Shown one piece after another: positions 36,685 through 50,220 of a stretch of DNA of 64,000 bases. The DNA comes from Drosophila miranda (lineage: Eukaryota > Arthropoda > Insecta > Diptera > Drosophilidae). A program made the position numbers and the translations under genes. The notes under the pieces are model-generated. The model made no database searches and was not told the DNA's origin. It saw nothing but the letters and a program-made list of their open reading frames with translations. Each line of letters starts with the position of its first letter. Position 1 is the first letter of the stretch. Location: assembly GCF_003369915.1 (NCBI RefSeq), contig NC_046675.1:4340001-4404000 (forward strand), written 5' to 3'.

Positions 36685-38510
36685 GTTGAACAATTGTTCA
36701 GATGATTCACAATATCATTTGTTAATTTTTTATTTATGAACTTATTTTTGAACTAAGAACATGTATAAAATTCAAAAGTTTAGCATTTATATTGAGTTTC
36801 AAAAACAAACATACGAAAAATAAATTCTGTGAACGGGACCTAATCAACTAAACAAAACATAAAGAAGAAAATTTCTATGAAAATTCAACCATTCGAACCT
36901 GTTTTGATGTGACTTATAAACTCATACGATTCCAAAACGAATTAAATATGTATATGAATATGTTGCAATATATATTTACTGTTAATACTTTGCGGCTTTG
37001 TATTTCTGACTGTCTTCCCAAAATGCACCATAATATCTGAATAAAAAGAACAATGATAAAACTCTTGAAACCACAAAACTAAATGTTAAAGAATTAAATA
37101 GAAGAAAATGCAAATGCAAACCTAAACTAAATCGTATTCACTATAAAACATAATGCCAAAATTTAATTAGATATAACAAGAGATGAACAAAAAAATGTTG
37201 AGAGAAAGAAAACCAGTATTGTCTGTAAGAAAAATGCCAGCTGTCAAAAGTACATAAAGAAATGCAATCACATTGAGACGTTAAATATATAAATATCATA
37301 TAATTAGCGTCGTTGAATGCATTACAATTTCACAGTTCATAAACATTAATAAATACATTAAACCTAAGAACAAGAACAAAGAACGAAAGTAACGTAGAAA
37401 TAAATCGTGGTAAAGTATATGCTTTATAATTTCTATAAAGATCCACAAATATTACGCAAATGTCAAAGTCACAGTGCGTTTATTTTGGGGTCTGTGACTT
37501 TGTACTTTGTACAAGTAATATTTGCTGGATACTCTATTATATGTTGTTCCTTCTGGCCGAAGATGATAGGCGCTTAAAACGGAAAATATTTAGCACCTAT
37601 GCAAATGTATGTAACTTTAAGGTGATACGAATTATCATAGCGGAAAACGAAAAACGAAAAACGAAAATCGAGCAAATCTTCATTCCACTGTTCATGAAAT
37701 TCTAAATTATATATTAAAAGTAATGTAATACTAAAGGGAATCCATTGATAACCAAAGAGGAGATGTTTCTAGCAGATTGACGAGTGTAACACAATTCGGA
37801 ATAACGTAGGTAAAAAAAAACCAATTACTAGAATTATTTAGAAGTATCGAGAGAGTTTAGTGAACCCAAAGTGAATTACGATGAAAGTTCTATGCGATTT
37901 TCTTATAGAGCACTTATGCGATTCCATTTTTAATTATTTACAATTAACATAATACTAACATTTTAAATGATAAATACTTATAAACCTATATTTAAACAAT
38001 GCATATGATATATACAACATACATAGAGACTAGATCTAAGGGCTTTCCACTATATTAAAAGCAAACAAAAACAAAGTGTGAACAAAACAGAACAAATATA
38101 CACATACAAGATTGTTAAATGTTAGTTCCTCAAAACCAAAGCAGCTTGTGTATTTAAAGCTCGCCATTCTGTTGAATAATTTGCATAAAAATTACAAATT
38201 CGATGCTTAATGAAATCGGTAAATCGGATTTGCCATTTAATTGTATTAAAAAAGGAAAATCGTCTCTGACATTTTGCCAATTAATGTGTCAAATATTTTG
38301 TCCGCTTGGACCACATTTTATGCAATTATATCATTTGACATTCACCTCGAAATTAATGATTTTCCGTTGCAAGTCCCACACTACGCTACAAGAAATGCTG
38401 GTTATTCCAATTGCAATTACAACACTAATAATAATTGTATTATATATGGTACATGTATTTCCAATAAAATTTTCATTTAATTTTTAGTAATAAACTTCAA
38501 TAAAACAAAC
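36685..38510 (+). other. AT-rich 3' flank of the Ly6 gene, possible long 3' UTR
   Basis: About 1.8 kb of very AT-rich sequence directly follows the stop codon (36682-36684). AATAAA occurs on the coding strand at 36819-36824, 37040-37045 and 38463-38468, among other A-rich variants. The composition changes to a more mixed sequence after about 38.5 kb, which would fit a 3' UTR with alternative poly(A) sites. That is inference; the transcript could equally end near 36.85 kb. No coding ORF is supported here. Confidence 0.4.
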
Positions 38511-41500
38511 AAAAAGGAATACATTTCGTTTCATTCCACGGTACAAAACAATTGAATAAATGAGGCTCATTTTTCAAGTGCAATGCCGCTCCTTGGCAAG
38601 GACTCTTGCGAAAGTCTCTGACAAACTGGAGCAGAGCAAAAAGAGTAATGGCTAAGTAGGGCCTTGGCTGAGAGAATTATTTCAGAGTTCAACAGGGCCA
38701 TAAATATTTGTCTCTCCGGGAGGGCTTTCATTCTCTGAATTGAGGGATTTAATGTGCCGTCGTCATACACTTGGGGAACATTGTATTTCTGTGAGAAAAC
38801 TTTCATAAATGTTGCTGATAGTTAGATTTTGTTTATATCGGAGTAGAAATGAGTAAATCTAGACCAAATCACTGATCTTTCTGTCCTTGATAAATGATGC
38901 ATTTGTAAAACAAATTAAAATTCCATTTTGCGATAAATTTTTTCCACACCCCCAGGATTTAACCTTTTGCAATGCTATTTTTGTTATCCCAACAAAATAA
39001 ATATAAAATAAAAAAAAGCGACAACCACTGAGTTGTGCTAATGTTGTGCGCTCAGCGTTGAGTAATCCGGATAAGCCACGCATTTTACATATCGTCGTGT
39101 CAAACAGAAAAAGTGGTCGGGTATCGGATGTGGCATCGACCCGACTGCCCCAATGGAAAGCGGAGTAGAGTCCCCAAGCTTAGGGCGAGGCTTAACAAAC
39201 AAATTCGTGATGTAAAATTGAAAGCGAAATGAACGTTTTGTGTCAGCAAAGGATTTCGCGCAATTACGCGTCGCGCCAGCGAGTAAAAAGGAAGTCTGCC
39301 ATAAATATCCAACTAAATGCAACCCAGAACATGTCAAAAGGTTTAAGTCGTGAGGCATGCCACAAACGAGGGCAAAACCAAAGTGCAAGGCGCTTGATTA
39401 AAACCAAGTCTGAATCATAGGGGGATGCTCCAGTGCTCCACGGCTGAACTGCTCCTCTGCTTCATTAGCATGGCTAGCGACTAGTCAAGCGGCACTTGAG
39501 GTATTCCCCAAGACAAAGGCAATAACAATGAAATGGTTTCAAGGATTTTTGGCCGCAGCTTTTGCCTGTTTGACGATGATGGAAATATAGGAATCCGTTC
39601 ACATCAGAATCAATTCGAGCATCATTCGCATCCTTCGCATCCTTGAGCTCCGTTCAAGTCGTTTACTCTTTGATGCGAACTTCTATTCCATTTCATTAAG
39701 TCTAGTACAGCTTAAATTCTATTCCAAAATACGAAATTAAATTCCATGAAAATATTTGTTAAGTCATTTTACGTTTGAGCATTAAATAATGTTTACTATT
39801 TTTGGAAACAAAATCAGCACAAGGGATACAAAAACACCCACATGGGTCCACAGAACCATCCAAAAAACCTCGTATTAATTTATGACACTTTGTGTGCAGA
39901 GCAAACAAAAAGAAACACAGAGTCCGGAAAGCAGAAGGCATCATTTCTGTGGGCGTGTCGCCGGCAGACCTGCTTGTCTGCTTTTGCTGTCCTTGAGGGA
40001 AACATCATAAATGGCAGGCTGGGGCTGGACCCAGCTTCACAGAAGCCAAACCAAATTAAACCAAACTGAACCGAACAGAACCAGGCGGAGCCAAGGAAAG
40101 CAGAGCCATAATGAATGCTTCTGATGCCAAGAGCTTGTTGACCAACAAATGCAACGAGATCCAGAGATTGAAGGGTGTAGTTGTCCATGCGGTGGTGCAT
40201 CTGGTACTGGCGTGCCCCTGGCAACAGGGGGGAATGAGCTACAAAAATGGTGCCACCAACACCTAATGAGAAATGTCAGTAATATGCCGGCCAGCCATTC
40301 CTTGCATGCGGCAAAATGATGGCTTTTCCAACTGAATCTGCAGCCAGTCACCCACTGCATCTCCACTCATTAATGACAGCCACAGACCCGGGAACACTGA
40401 TGGGTGGGAATCATCAGGAATAGCTCCTGGCAATTGGCTATACCATTTCCTGGCAGATAAGAAAAGTTCTCCCCTGCAACTGCCACAGGCACAAAGTGGG
40501 AGAGGAAATGTATTGGATGGGGACGGTGCAACTGTGAGGGAACTTTTCACCTGGTTAGTTATTCCAAGTTGAAGTCTGATTAAATTGGATAGCTTGTCTG
40601 GCAATTCGTACACTTTAAGCATTTAATCGTTGGCCATTATAATAGTCATCCAATCACTTAGCAATTAACAGCATTTTCTGCCAGGACTCAAAGTGTCTGA
40701 GAAAGAATTCTCCAGTTTCTTTTGTGCCAGAAGTCACGCTATAAATGACCCCCAGCTGGCTACTTCCCACCTTCACACCAAACAGACTCATGCTGCTTGC
40801 TTTTGACTCCTTTCTGAGAGAAAATTTCCCCTTGCCCTCCATTCCGATGCAAGGAGCCTGCTCTCCACTCCTTCCCGATAACGGCTTGCTGTTTAATTGC
40901 TGCATGGCTGTCCGCGTCAGTTGCAGGCAACTTTATCCTTTATTCGCTGCCTGTTTGGCTTTTCATGTCATTAACAAGGCAACGACAATGGTAATGGCAC
41001 AGAGGACTACTGCCCGTACTGGCGGACTTTCCCCACTTGTCGGACTTGCACTTCTTGTGTTTCATCGCGCTACACGGGGGCGTTGTGCAATTCATATTTT
41101 AATTTTATTCATTTCCATTTTCTGTTTTCCAGCTGGCTTCTTGGCCGCGCCTTGACTCGGTGCACTTTCCAGCCTCTCCCCCTCTCCCAGAATCAGCTTC
41201 TGCTGGACTTAATGTCGCGCCCAAATTGAAAATTGGCCAACACATTAATCCAACGCCAGTTGCCGTTGATTGCTGGACGCCTTAATGAATGCCCTCTGGC
41301 TTCGCCTACATTTCTTTAAATATCACTTACAGCATTAAGCCATGAACTCTGACCTTTCTGCTTGCCCAGTCCAGCCCTTTTAATTATTCAAACACACATT
41401 ACGTATACACCGCCTGGGCACTCGCTGACCGCAGACCAGCAGCTGTCCGCATTCACAGGCCTCAAGTGCGTGGGTGGTTCAACGAATGAGTGAGTGATTC

Positions 41501-44500
41501 AAAGTGTTTCACAGTGAATGATATCTATTAGACAAGCAGCATTTCGCCTGAACAACTCCAGCCATGTGGCATACTGTTAATTAATCAAATCAAGGCCATG
41601 ACATAAAGCATACGCCGTGCCACGCCACGCCACGCTGATTAAGGAGGAGTCCCTTGTCCTCTGGCCGTTTGTGCTTCGCCTTCTGGAGAGCTATCAAGTG
41701 CTTGCTACACGGTCCGTTGAGTGCTGAATAATCCCTGATAAAATTGCTTTGAAATCACATTTTAATTGGCTTCGAGACATCATTTATTGTCGCTATTTTA
41801 ATTAAAAGTGCAGGCTGCAAAAGTTCCAGGAAAAATAGCAGAAAATAGCTGAATGATTAATTAAAATTTATAGTAAAATTGTTTGCAAGGACCCGTAAAG
41901 TCTTCACCGTGACATAAGTTATAGTATTACTAGAAAATGAGGAAAGAAAAAAAACCTAATGGATCTACTTTTTACTCAACTTGGCGTAAATTGAATTTAT
42001 TGAATGCCAAAGCAGAAGCAGAAGTAGCTCAATTTGCCATTGGTTTACACTTGCCTCAAGGGTCAAAGGAAGACACTGAAATGTACTAAATTTTCGGTAA
42101 TTTTCAAATTTAGTTCGGGTTTTATTTGCTGTCGGGGGACGACGAATCGACACGAGACGAGACAGGTCCAGTGGCCGACGACTAGACGCATTGGCAAACT
42201 AATTTTATAATTTATGTTATCGACGGCTTTTATTTGAAATTTATAGCCCCAAAGGAGCCTGCCAGTATTTGGACATTTGCATGGAGGATTGGCATCTCGA
42301 TTGGGATTGAGTTCGTTGGGTTGGGGCTTGAGTGAGAGGCGGACTGAACTTTGCCCTGGACGTGGCATCAATGTATGCGGCTCTAATGAATTTTTAAGCC
42401 ACTAGCCAACTATTCACACACAAACACACACACACACACACATTTCAATTATTTGATTTGACTTCTTTTATTTGCTGCTCTTTCCTGCAGCACGAGACTG
42501 GAATTTAATTTGTGCCTGAGGTTCAAGCGCTTGCCAGCAATCTGTCAGTTACTCCAGGTCCAGGTTCAGGGCAGAAGTCACCAGCACCAGCAACATCAGC
42601 ATCAGCATCACCGTCGCCGTTGCCGTCACAGTCACGGCAAATGGCCATAATAATGAAAACGGACAGTCGGGCCAGGGCCAATGGCAAAAGTGAAAGCGAA
42701 AAAGGGCCAGTGGCAGCACAATGGCTGCTTCGAATTGGCGAAATTGAATTTCACACCTCTCTGCACAGGATCAGGATAATGTGCTGCAGCTCGCTCTGGC
42801 ACTGCCTTTGGCTCTGGCTGCGGCTCCGCAGCTTTGTTTATTTCATATTAGAAAGCAACTAAATGGAGCCACAAAAAACAGCACCGCGTCGCATATCGCC
42901 TGTCGGTACCACCTGCTTTTGTTGGATGATAGCGATGGCGATGAAAGTACTGCAGTCCAAGGACGCTTTTGCGGCAAGGACACAGCGTTCAAGGTAACAA
43001 AAGACATTGAATAATGTTGCCACATGGGGCAGGTCGAACAATGCCTTCTAACAATAACAAAATATTGCCTACTACCCCAAAATATTTCGTGTATGCGAGA
43101 TGGTTCCATTTCCGCGTGGCGTAGAGTAAACTATTACTCGACAGGCCCGACAGCACATTCCATATTTCATATTGCATTTAGTTCCTTTGTCCTTTGCCTG
43201 CATAGTGCCCTCCTGGCTCTTCTGCAGAGCCAAAAGAGACTAAGGAACTCAAAGTAAACTAAGTAAATATATGATGTTTATTCAAGCATGCTCAAAGTAT
43301 TCTTCTGACTATCCCATGCCTGTCATCTCACGTACTTATGGGGTAGACACAGGTTGACAAAGCCTTTTGAAAGTATTTCAGGCACTTTGTTGGGATTTCA
43401 CTCATACCTATTGGATCATAGGATATCGAGTACTTCTAGGAAATTTGCTCAGTTGCAAAATTAATAATGATAAGCATAATCATTCTGAAGGTTGTGTGGT
43501 GCTCCAATTTTTCTATGACTCTTGTTAGCCATGGGTTCATAAATATTTATTGCAGTGAAAGATGAATTCACTGGAGCAGAACCGATCTTTCCGAAAGATC
43601 ACTTTCAATTAACATTATCCAAGGAAATAAAAAGTATTCCCTGTGCAGAATATTTTGATAGAGCCATTGCTTTCTTCCGGCTAATTTAAGAAACACTCCA
43701 GATTTTGGCATTGAGTACTTTTTGAATAATTGTCCCAACCGTGACGACTTAAAAATTGTGTGCTCTTTGTTGCAGACAGATTTCTGTCACCTCATGGGGA
43801 TTCCCTGGAGCGGGATCCCGGCACCAACCACATCCGTACACAGGGCAACATAAATTTCGTGCTAAATGCGGCGCCAAGTCAACACTGAACCCGGGGCCGC
43901 AGCAAATGAAGTACTCGTACATTTTCGAGAATTATTCCAGCGTAAATAATTCAGAGGTAATTCGTATTTTTTCTCTTTGTCTGGAATTGGAGAAAAATCT
44001 CATTGTTCATCGTTGGCTGCCTGAGTTGCTTGAGGTTTGTGTCGGTTTGTCTTTTTGCCATTTGCCTTCTGTTTGTTGTGTGGCTTCGGATCCGGCTGTT
44101 CCCCTTATCCCTTATCGCACATTACTTTCCGGTTGTCTTTTGGTTGCCACTCGTACGCGTATTTGTTTGTGCCACTGCCCCTGCCACACAACTTGTTTCC
44201 CTTTCATTGGTTCTGTTTTTTTCTGGATGTATTTGTGTATGTGTTTTGTTGTCCTTCAGGACACTTGAACTTTGAATTGATGTTTCAAATCGGTTGCAGA
44301 TTGGATATTTTGTTCTTTGGATTTTTTCTAAATACACTTATCAATAAAGAAGTTTTAATCACGCTCTTAAAGTTATCTGAGTGCAAGTTTAAAGATATGG
44401 CAAATATTTCTCGTTCCTACCCCAAAGAATTTCTGTATATTTGGACGCAAGTCACCTGATCTCAGCCTCAAACATAACTTTGTTTTTAGGTACCCCAATC

Positions 44501-47500
44501 AAAATTTATATGCAGAAATGTCAGAGGTGCACCATACCACAGCCGACACTCCATGGCTATAGTCAGGATGTATCGTGCCGGCTATTAATAACAATTCTGG
44601 CACAACAGCCTACATAAATTCTCCATCTAAGTCGGAGTGCCCCCAAAAAATGTGTCGCTTGTGTGGGCGTGGCGGTCAGTGGGCGACCGCAGAGCGGGGC
44701 AAGGAGAAAGGCTAACAGGACTGAGCCATCGGCATCGCAACTGCTGGGAAGGACTGTGACAACTGCAGTAGCAGTAACAGGAGCAGTCGGAAAAACACAA
44801 AGAGCAGAGTGAGGAGCTGGCCGTCCGGCAATAGCTAAAAGTGTTGCAGTCAACATAAATGGGTAAATATTTTTTGCATAAAAATAAGCGTGCAAGAAAA
44901 GGCTTACGGCGCATAGGGCGACAATGTTGTGTACCAGCATACCAGCGGCTTTCTACTCTTTGAGCTAACCCGTAGACACAGACAGGCTTTCTCTTGGGCT
45001 AACAGATACCCATAAAGGAAATGCCGACACTGAAACTTTTAGCTAGTCAGGTGAAAATCAATTAAAGTTGAAATCTACACCAAAAGTTTGGCGAGGTTTC
45101 CAATTAAAACTTTAATGTATTCACACTGAAACACTCCTTTTTCGTATTAATTATAAGAAGCAAGTGGGGAAGAGTTTAGGATATATCTACAGCTGTATAC
45201 ATCTGATAATGATAATGTTAATGTCACGTCTAAAAGGACTTTTAGATATTCATTATTTTATCAAAATATGCATTACTTTTAACTGTATAACATCTGAATC
45301 CCTGTTCGTTTTAACTGCAAAAGTTGAATAAATATTTATGCGATTCTTTATTGTCTTTAAAAAATTTAACCACGAAGCGGTCAGCAATAACAACACTTTT
45401 TTGCTCCAGCTCATAATTGAACAAACACTTCCGAGAGGCACCTGGGAAAAAAGCGGCATAACTTTTTTGTGCATCTGTCCCGAGAGTAAAATCAGGCGTA
45501 ATAACAGCAACGTCATCTGGGTATGGATACTGGAAGTTATATATGGAACATGAAATGAAAGAAATATTTTTACAAAAAGGAACCACAGCTGACGCTGTGC
45601 GAGGACACGTATTCAGACACACTCGTTCCTACCCGTACATATTTCTGTAGAGGGGATGACACAGATATATCTACGTGTCCTTGGCTTGTTATATGCTAAT
45701 CCGAACATCAGGCAAACATTTGCGTTTGACAGCTCCAGGCGTTTGCTTTCAGCGCCTGATGAGACACTGACCAGAAAGAGAAACACAGAAGTACATAAGT
45801 AGGTGCAGGTCCTGGACCAATCTCGGCCTCCATGCTGGAATGATAAATTGTTGCTCTCTTTGGGCTGACATATTTTTCGGGGTCTAGGCACACAGTGCAA
45901 AACAAAGGCCCCCAAATTGTTGGCCTTGAAACGGTCAAAGGAGCTGACAAACTAAGTATATTAGATATTCACACACACTCAGAAACTTGCACACGAAGAA
46001 GTAAGACTGTGGGAAAGTTTGGACAGGCGGCGGTTTATGTCGGGGCATTAATAATGTACAGGCAGCGGATGCGGCGAGGCTGCGTGGACCTGGGCGTGAC
46101 CGCAGCCCCCGGTGTCCAGTGCAGGCAAAATGTCTTGATTTATTCCTTTATAATATTACCCATTTGGCAGTGCCTTTGTGTTGGCACCCGCTGAAATTGT
46201 ACTCCTTTGTAATCACTTGCTTCGGTTCTATTCATTCATTAGAGATAATCTTATGGAGGAACTCGCTCAAAACACACTCGTTGAATATAACTCGTTCCTT
46301 ACAAAATTCAAGTCCTTACAAAATGCTCCTTTTGGTCTCACTTTTTCACGAACTCTCGCTCGACCCACTCGATAAATATCGCTCGCTCTAGACCGCTTTG
46401 TGCCATACTTACGTTAGCACTCGCTGCAGACCCGACCCCCTCCCCCTCCCCTCTTTCGTTAGTATTCGCTTCAGACCTCCTCTTAAATTGTGACAGCTTC
46501 AACGGCTCTTAATGTGTCCTCGTCGTCCTGCTCATTGCGTTGGCATAAATTGCAGGAAAGTCCGCTATTGCAGTCAACATATTTCGTGGCTTGGTTTCAT
46601 TTCCCGTCGTCTACAGCGCTTTGCCACCACATGGTCGCCCTTCCTTTTTGGCCTGTCTCATCTCTGGATGGCTCTACAAATTTGGCTCGCGGCCAAAAAC
46701 TCTCCCTCCCCCTTTGCCGTGGCTCGTAATTTCTGTCGCTTTTGCGAGTTTATTACAAATATAAAAATGAAATGAAATAAAGAGCGAGAAATGTTACCAT
46801 CAATAACTCTTCGTAGTTGTTGTCGACTCTACAAAGTTGTATAAGGTTTACTTGTTGGCTTTCATATTCAATGTTCGGTAATGCTTTCTTTTGATGATTT
46901 TTTGACATGTTTGCTGGGTCTCAATTATGTCAGAAAATACGTATACGAGTGGTGGGAAAATAATTTAAAGAGGGTGCCAGCATGCCAGATACGTTTATGT
47001 AGCTATAAACATTGGATGAAACTATCCAATGGAAATATTTAAAAGGCCATTTCTTTGCATCAACAGCAAACATTGTGAGTGACATGCATCAACCCGGATC
47101 TTTGGAGCTTTAAACCGTTTGCCCAGATCCGAATCGATGGAGCGGCCGCTGCTGCTGCCTTTGCGGGCATGTCTGAGCGACAGGCATTACAACCAGCAAC
47201 CGCACCAACAACACAAACTACTCTCCGTCTGTCAATGGATTCTTTTTTGCAAAAATAGTTGCCGAAAATTGCCATCAGCCAGAAGCCAAAAGCCAATAAA
47301 GCCGCCCTGGAAACAGCATTTATTTCGAAATTCGAATATCAATCCGGAACATAAATTCAGCGGACAGGCAGCGGACAGTATCGGTGGCAGTAACTCTGGC
47401 CGAGATAGTGCCCACTGGCAGGATATTAACTGGCAGTAGGGAATTTTCCAGGGGCGCATTGAATATTGGCCCGTAAAAACGAACTGTGTGGGAAATTTAC

Positions 47501-47505
47501 TTAAA
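38511..47505. other. Gene-poor region, first part
   Basis: About 9 kb without a recognisable gene. Contents are simple repeats (a CA run at 42424-42442, GCATCA/CAGCAC low complexity at 42585-42640) and two exon-like segments ending in donor-type sites (42491-42993 and 43776-43958). ORFs of up to 170 codons have no consistent coding bias or known domain. Confidence 0.5.
42424..42442. repeat. (CA)n microsatellite
   Basis: Uninterrupted AC dinucleotide run in intergenic sequence. Confidence 0.9.
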
Positions 47506-48102
47506 ATGAAGACTAATTGGAAATTCGTGTACGAGGCAGGGGTGTTGAACGTGTTTTGGCCAATGTCAACTACTTACGACCAGCCCAGAAAGTCCCCTAA
47601 AAGCCAAGCCACCTCGTCATCTACGAACAACTCGATGCCATCCTACCATGACGCCATTCGCATTTTAAACTCAATAAAGGCGTCAACATTTGCCATTTTC
47701 TGTTTGCCGATCCCTGGCAGCCATTCAGCCAGCAGGAGCCCCACCAGAGTCTTGTTCGAAAGTCCTTTTACTTTTTTGTGGGTTTCCTTGGGGGTCGTGG
47801 AACTGGCACTGATTATAAATTTTATTTACACAGGCGTCGAGCATCGGGAATTTGCGTTTATGGTCCGTATAACGAAATTGTCTACAAATTGTGGGAGCCC
47901 CCAGTCAAGTGGCGTATGCAAAGGACAGCGAGGGATGTCTGTGTGTGTTAACTGGGTTTATAGTTACTGTCAGGTTTTACTAGGGCAGTGTTACGGGATT
48001 GTTGAGGGACTTCCCGGTTGGAGTAGTGCTCAGCCCTGCTCAGCAGGGGAAATGTGTTCGGGAAATGATAGTCTGTTCGTGGGTGTGTTGATGGTAAATT
48101 AA
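47506..48102 (+). CDS. Candidate orphan single-exon ORF (198 codons), unproven
   Basis: An ATG-started ORF of 198 codons in otherwise gene-free DNA, long for AT-rich non-coding sequence. The predicted chain is Ser/Thr-rich in its first third and has one hydrophobic stretch (LWVSLGVVELALIINFIY, roughly residues 98-115) that could be a membrane segment. The last third has scattered cysteines. Codon usage is mixed, without the strong G/C-ending preference of the real genes in this window. I recognise no domain and see no clear promoter or nearby poly(A) signal. It may be a chance ORF or a young lineage-specific gene. Confidence 0.15.
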   Translation: MKTNWKFVYEAGVLNVFWPMSTTYDQPRKSPKSQATSSSTNNSMPSYHDAIRILNSIKASTFAIFCLPIPGSHSASRSPTRVLFESPFTFLWVSLGVVELALIINFIYTGVEHREFAFMVRITKLSTNCGSPQSSGVCKGQRGMSVCVNWVYSYCQVLLGQCYGIVEGLPGWSSAQPCSAGEMCSGNDSLFVGVLMVN

Positions 48103-50202
48103 TGCTACTCTGAACAGGGATATGGGTGTTATAAAACCACAGTTTTACAATACTATTAGAAGCTTTATTAGAGGGTACTTCATTTTGGTATATCAACCTA
48201 AAGAACTTAAGAAACCATCTGTGGGCCCTAATCCTATTCGAATAGAAAGGAACACTGCATGCAGAAAAATGATAGTCGATCACTATATTTTGGTGTCTAC
48301 GAGTAAGGTATGCTTATAGTATGAAGAGCTTCAACTTATTTGTACTCCCCTGGGTCACGCATATTTAAGTCTGTCTGTCGCACTGAGAAGCGCGATATGG
48401 CAGATTTTCAGGGGCTAAGTGCATAGAACCTTTTTCGCAGCTTTAAGAAGAAAAGTACAGACAGCATCCATAGCCCTAATTGCTTCTGTAGACCTGGTAA
48501 ATTGGGTGCGTACCTTCTCCCTTCATTAGTCGAGCGCGCGCTCGGTGATGCATCGCTGATGGGGTTGATGACAGCGAGATACTGAATGTAATGATGTTAC
48601 GCCATCGCCATCGCCATCGTTTGTGGACACAAGCAAACTTCCTCTACATAAAGCCCGGAGCAAATCAAAGGGCAAAAGTGTACGAGTACAGTAAAAAGGC
48701 GTCAGAGGGAGAGATGCTGTTGGCCTTTTCGCACCGAACTGCTGAGATTTTGATGCAATTAACCTGCGCGGCGGTCAACAGTTCTGTTCCAGACTGTGTG
48801 CGTGTGGTTGAGTTGGTGTGTTGTTGTGTATGTGTGTGTGTAATTACATTTTGACCACTCCCCAGAAAAAAACCTTAACCGTGTTTACCTCTTCAGGTTT
48901 CATTAAACTCGTAAAATTTTCCCACAGGGCACAAATACAACAAAAACTCCAACAACAACTGGGTAAAACTGGCGGCTGTGGCTTTCAGTTTCAGTTAACG
49001 TCACGGCCGGTTCGGGCCCTCAAGTGCTTAACTCGTTTTAACCTCGTTTTCGCTGATGTTCAATGCAGCTGCTGTTGTTCCTGCAGGTGCTTAAGCCTGT
49101 TTGGGCTTTTGTTTTTATGCTGAATGCATCATTTGCTGCTTGCTTTTACTACTTTTTGGCCAAAAAGGGCCGCCAACAGTCCACCATTCAATTATAAAGA
49201 AAGCCAGAGAATAAACTTGAAAAAAGGAAATTAATGCCAGAAATGTTATCCTCCCATTGAATTTAGATTGAAATTACTGGCCTGCGATTTTCCGGTTTTC
49301 TTTTTGGCCGCAAGGCAATAAACTTGTGACCACAGAAGCTGTCAGAACCGGGCAAACAAATAGCGTCACGTGTGCTGTGAATCGTGGCCTTACGTCATTA
49401 GCAGGGAATCATCATTAGTCGGCCACTAAACTATTTCCCGGAATTTGCTATTTGGCGAAACCATGAATTCATTGATTTTCAGTGCCTACTTTTGCGGAGG
49501 CGCTGAATGGTAAATGTCCTTCATTTTTCCTGCATCCCCCACCTGCTCTGTTTCTGCACTATTTGCGGCAGCAAATCAACAGACACAGGGGCAAGGGCTG
49601 CGGCGTCGAAAACCCGTTGGATCTGAACTCGCACTTGTTTGTGGGCTGCCACCCAGTGGCATGGGCATTGAAGGCTACAGAGCTGTTGCCATGGTTCCAG
49701 TTGCAGCTACTGCAGTTTGCAGTTGGCTAATACCACAGCCGATGCGGTGGCCATTACGCACTTCCATTTTGCGTGCCCTTTTTCGGGGTGTTCGCGTTAG
49801 TCTAATGCAAATTTTGTGTCGCTTTCCGTGCTTATTTGCCACCAGATACCAGATACAATTTTGTTAGAACAGGAGGGGTGTTTATGCGATTAGCGTACAG
49901 ATTTGGATGAACAGTTTACCCGGAAAAGGTATCCCACTGTCGAACCTTGGCGTAAAGCATAATAGCTCCCACTTTTTGTTTGTTTTGCGAGATCGGTGTT
50001 TGCCCTGCATTTAATTTGTAATTTATGCACGATGTGTGCTACGGTGCGGTGGCGTTGCATTTGCCACCTAAACCGAATATGCGGTGCCACCTTTAGCCGT
50101 AACCAAAACCGTCAACACTCCTCTGTTGGGCAAAAACTTGCTGACTTTGATTGATGCCGAACTACTCACAGTCGGTGGGTTTGCTGATAACTCAATTTTG
50201 AC

Positions 50203-50220
50203 TGATTGATTGATTGATTG
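50203..50220. repeat. (TGAT)n short tandem repeat
   Basis: Tetranucleotide repeat TGAT/GATT in intergenic sequence. Confidence 0.8.

Noticed and set aside
42512..42862. 116-codon ORF rich in Ser, Ala and Pro
   Set aside because: Generated by GCATCA/CAGCAC simple repeats, begins with GTG rather than ATG, and has no domain.
44563..44940. 125-codon minus-strand ORF with many Thr/Ala residues
   Set aside because: No codon bias and no domain; overlapping frames are equally open because of the CAGTAG-type repeats.
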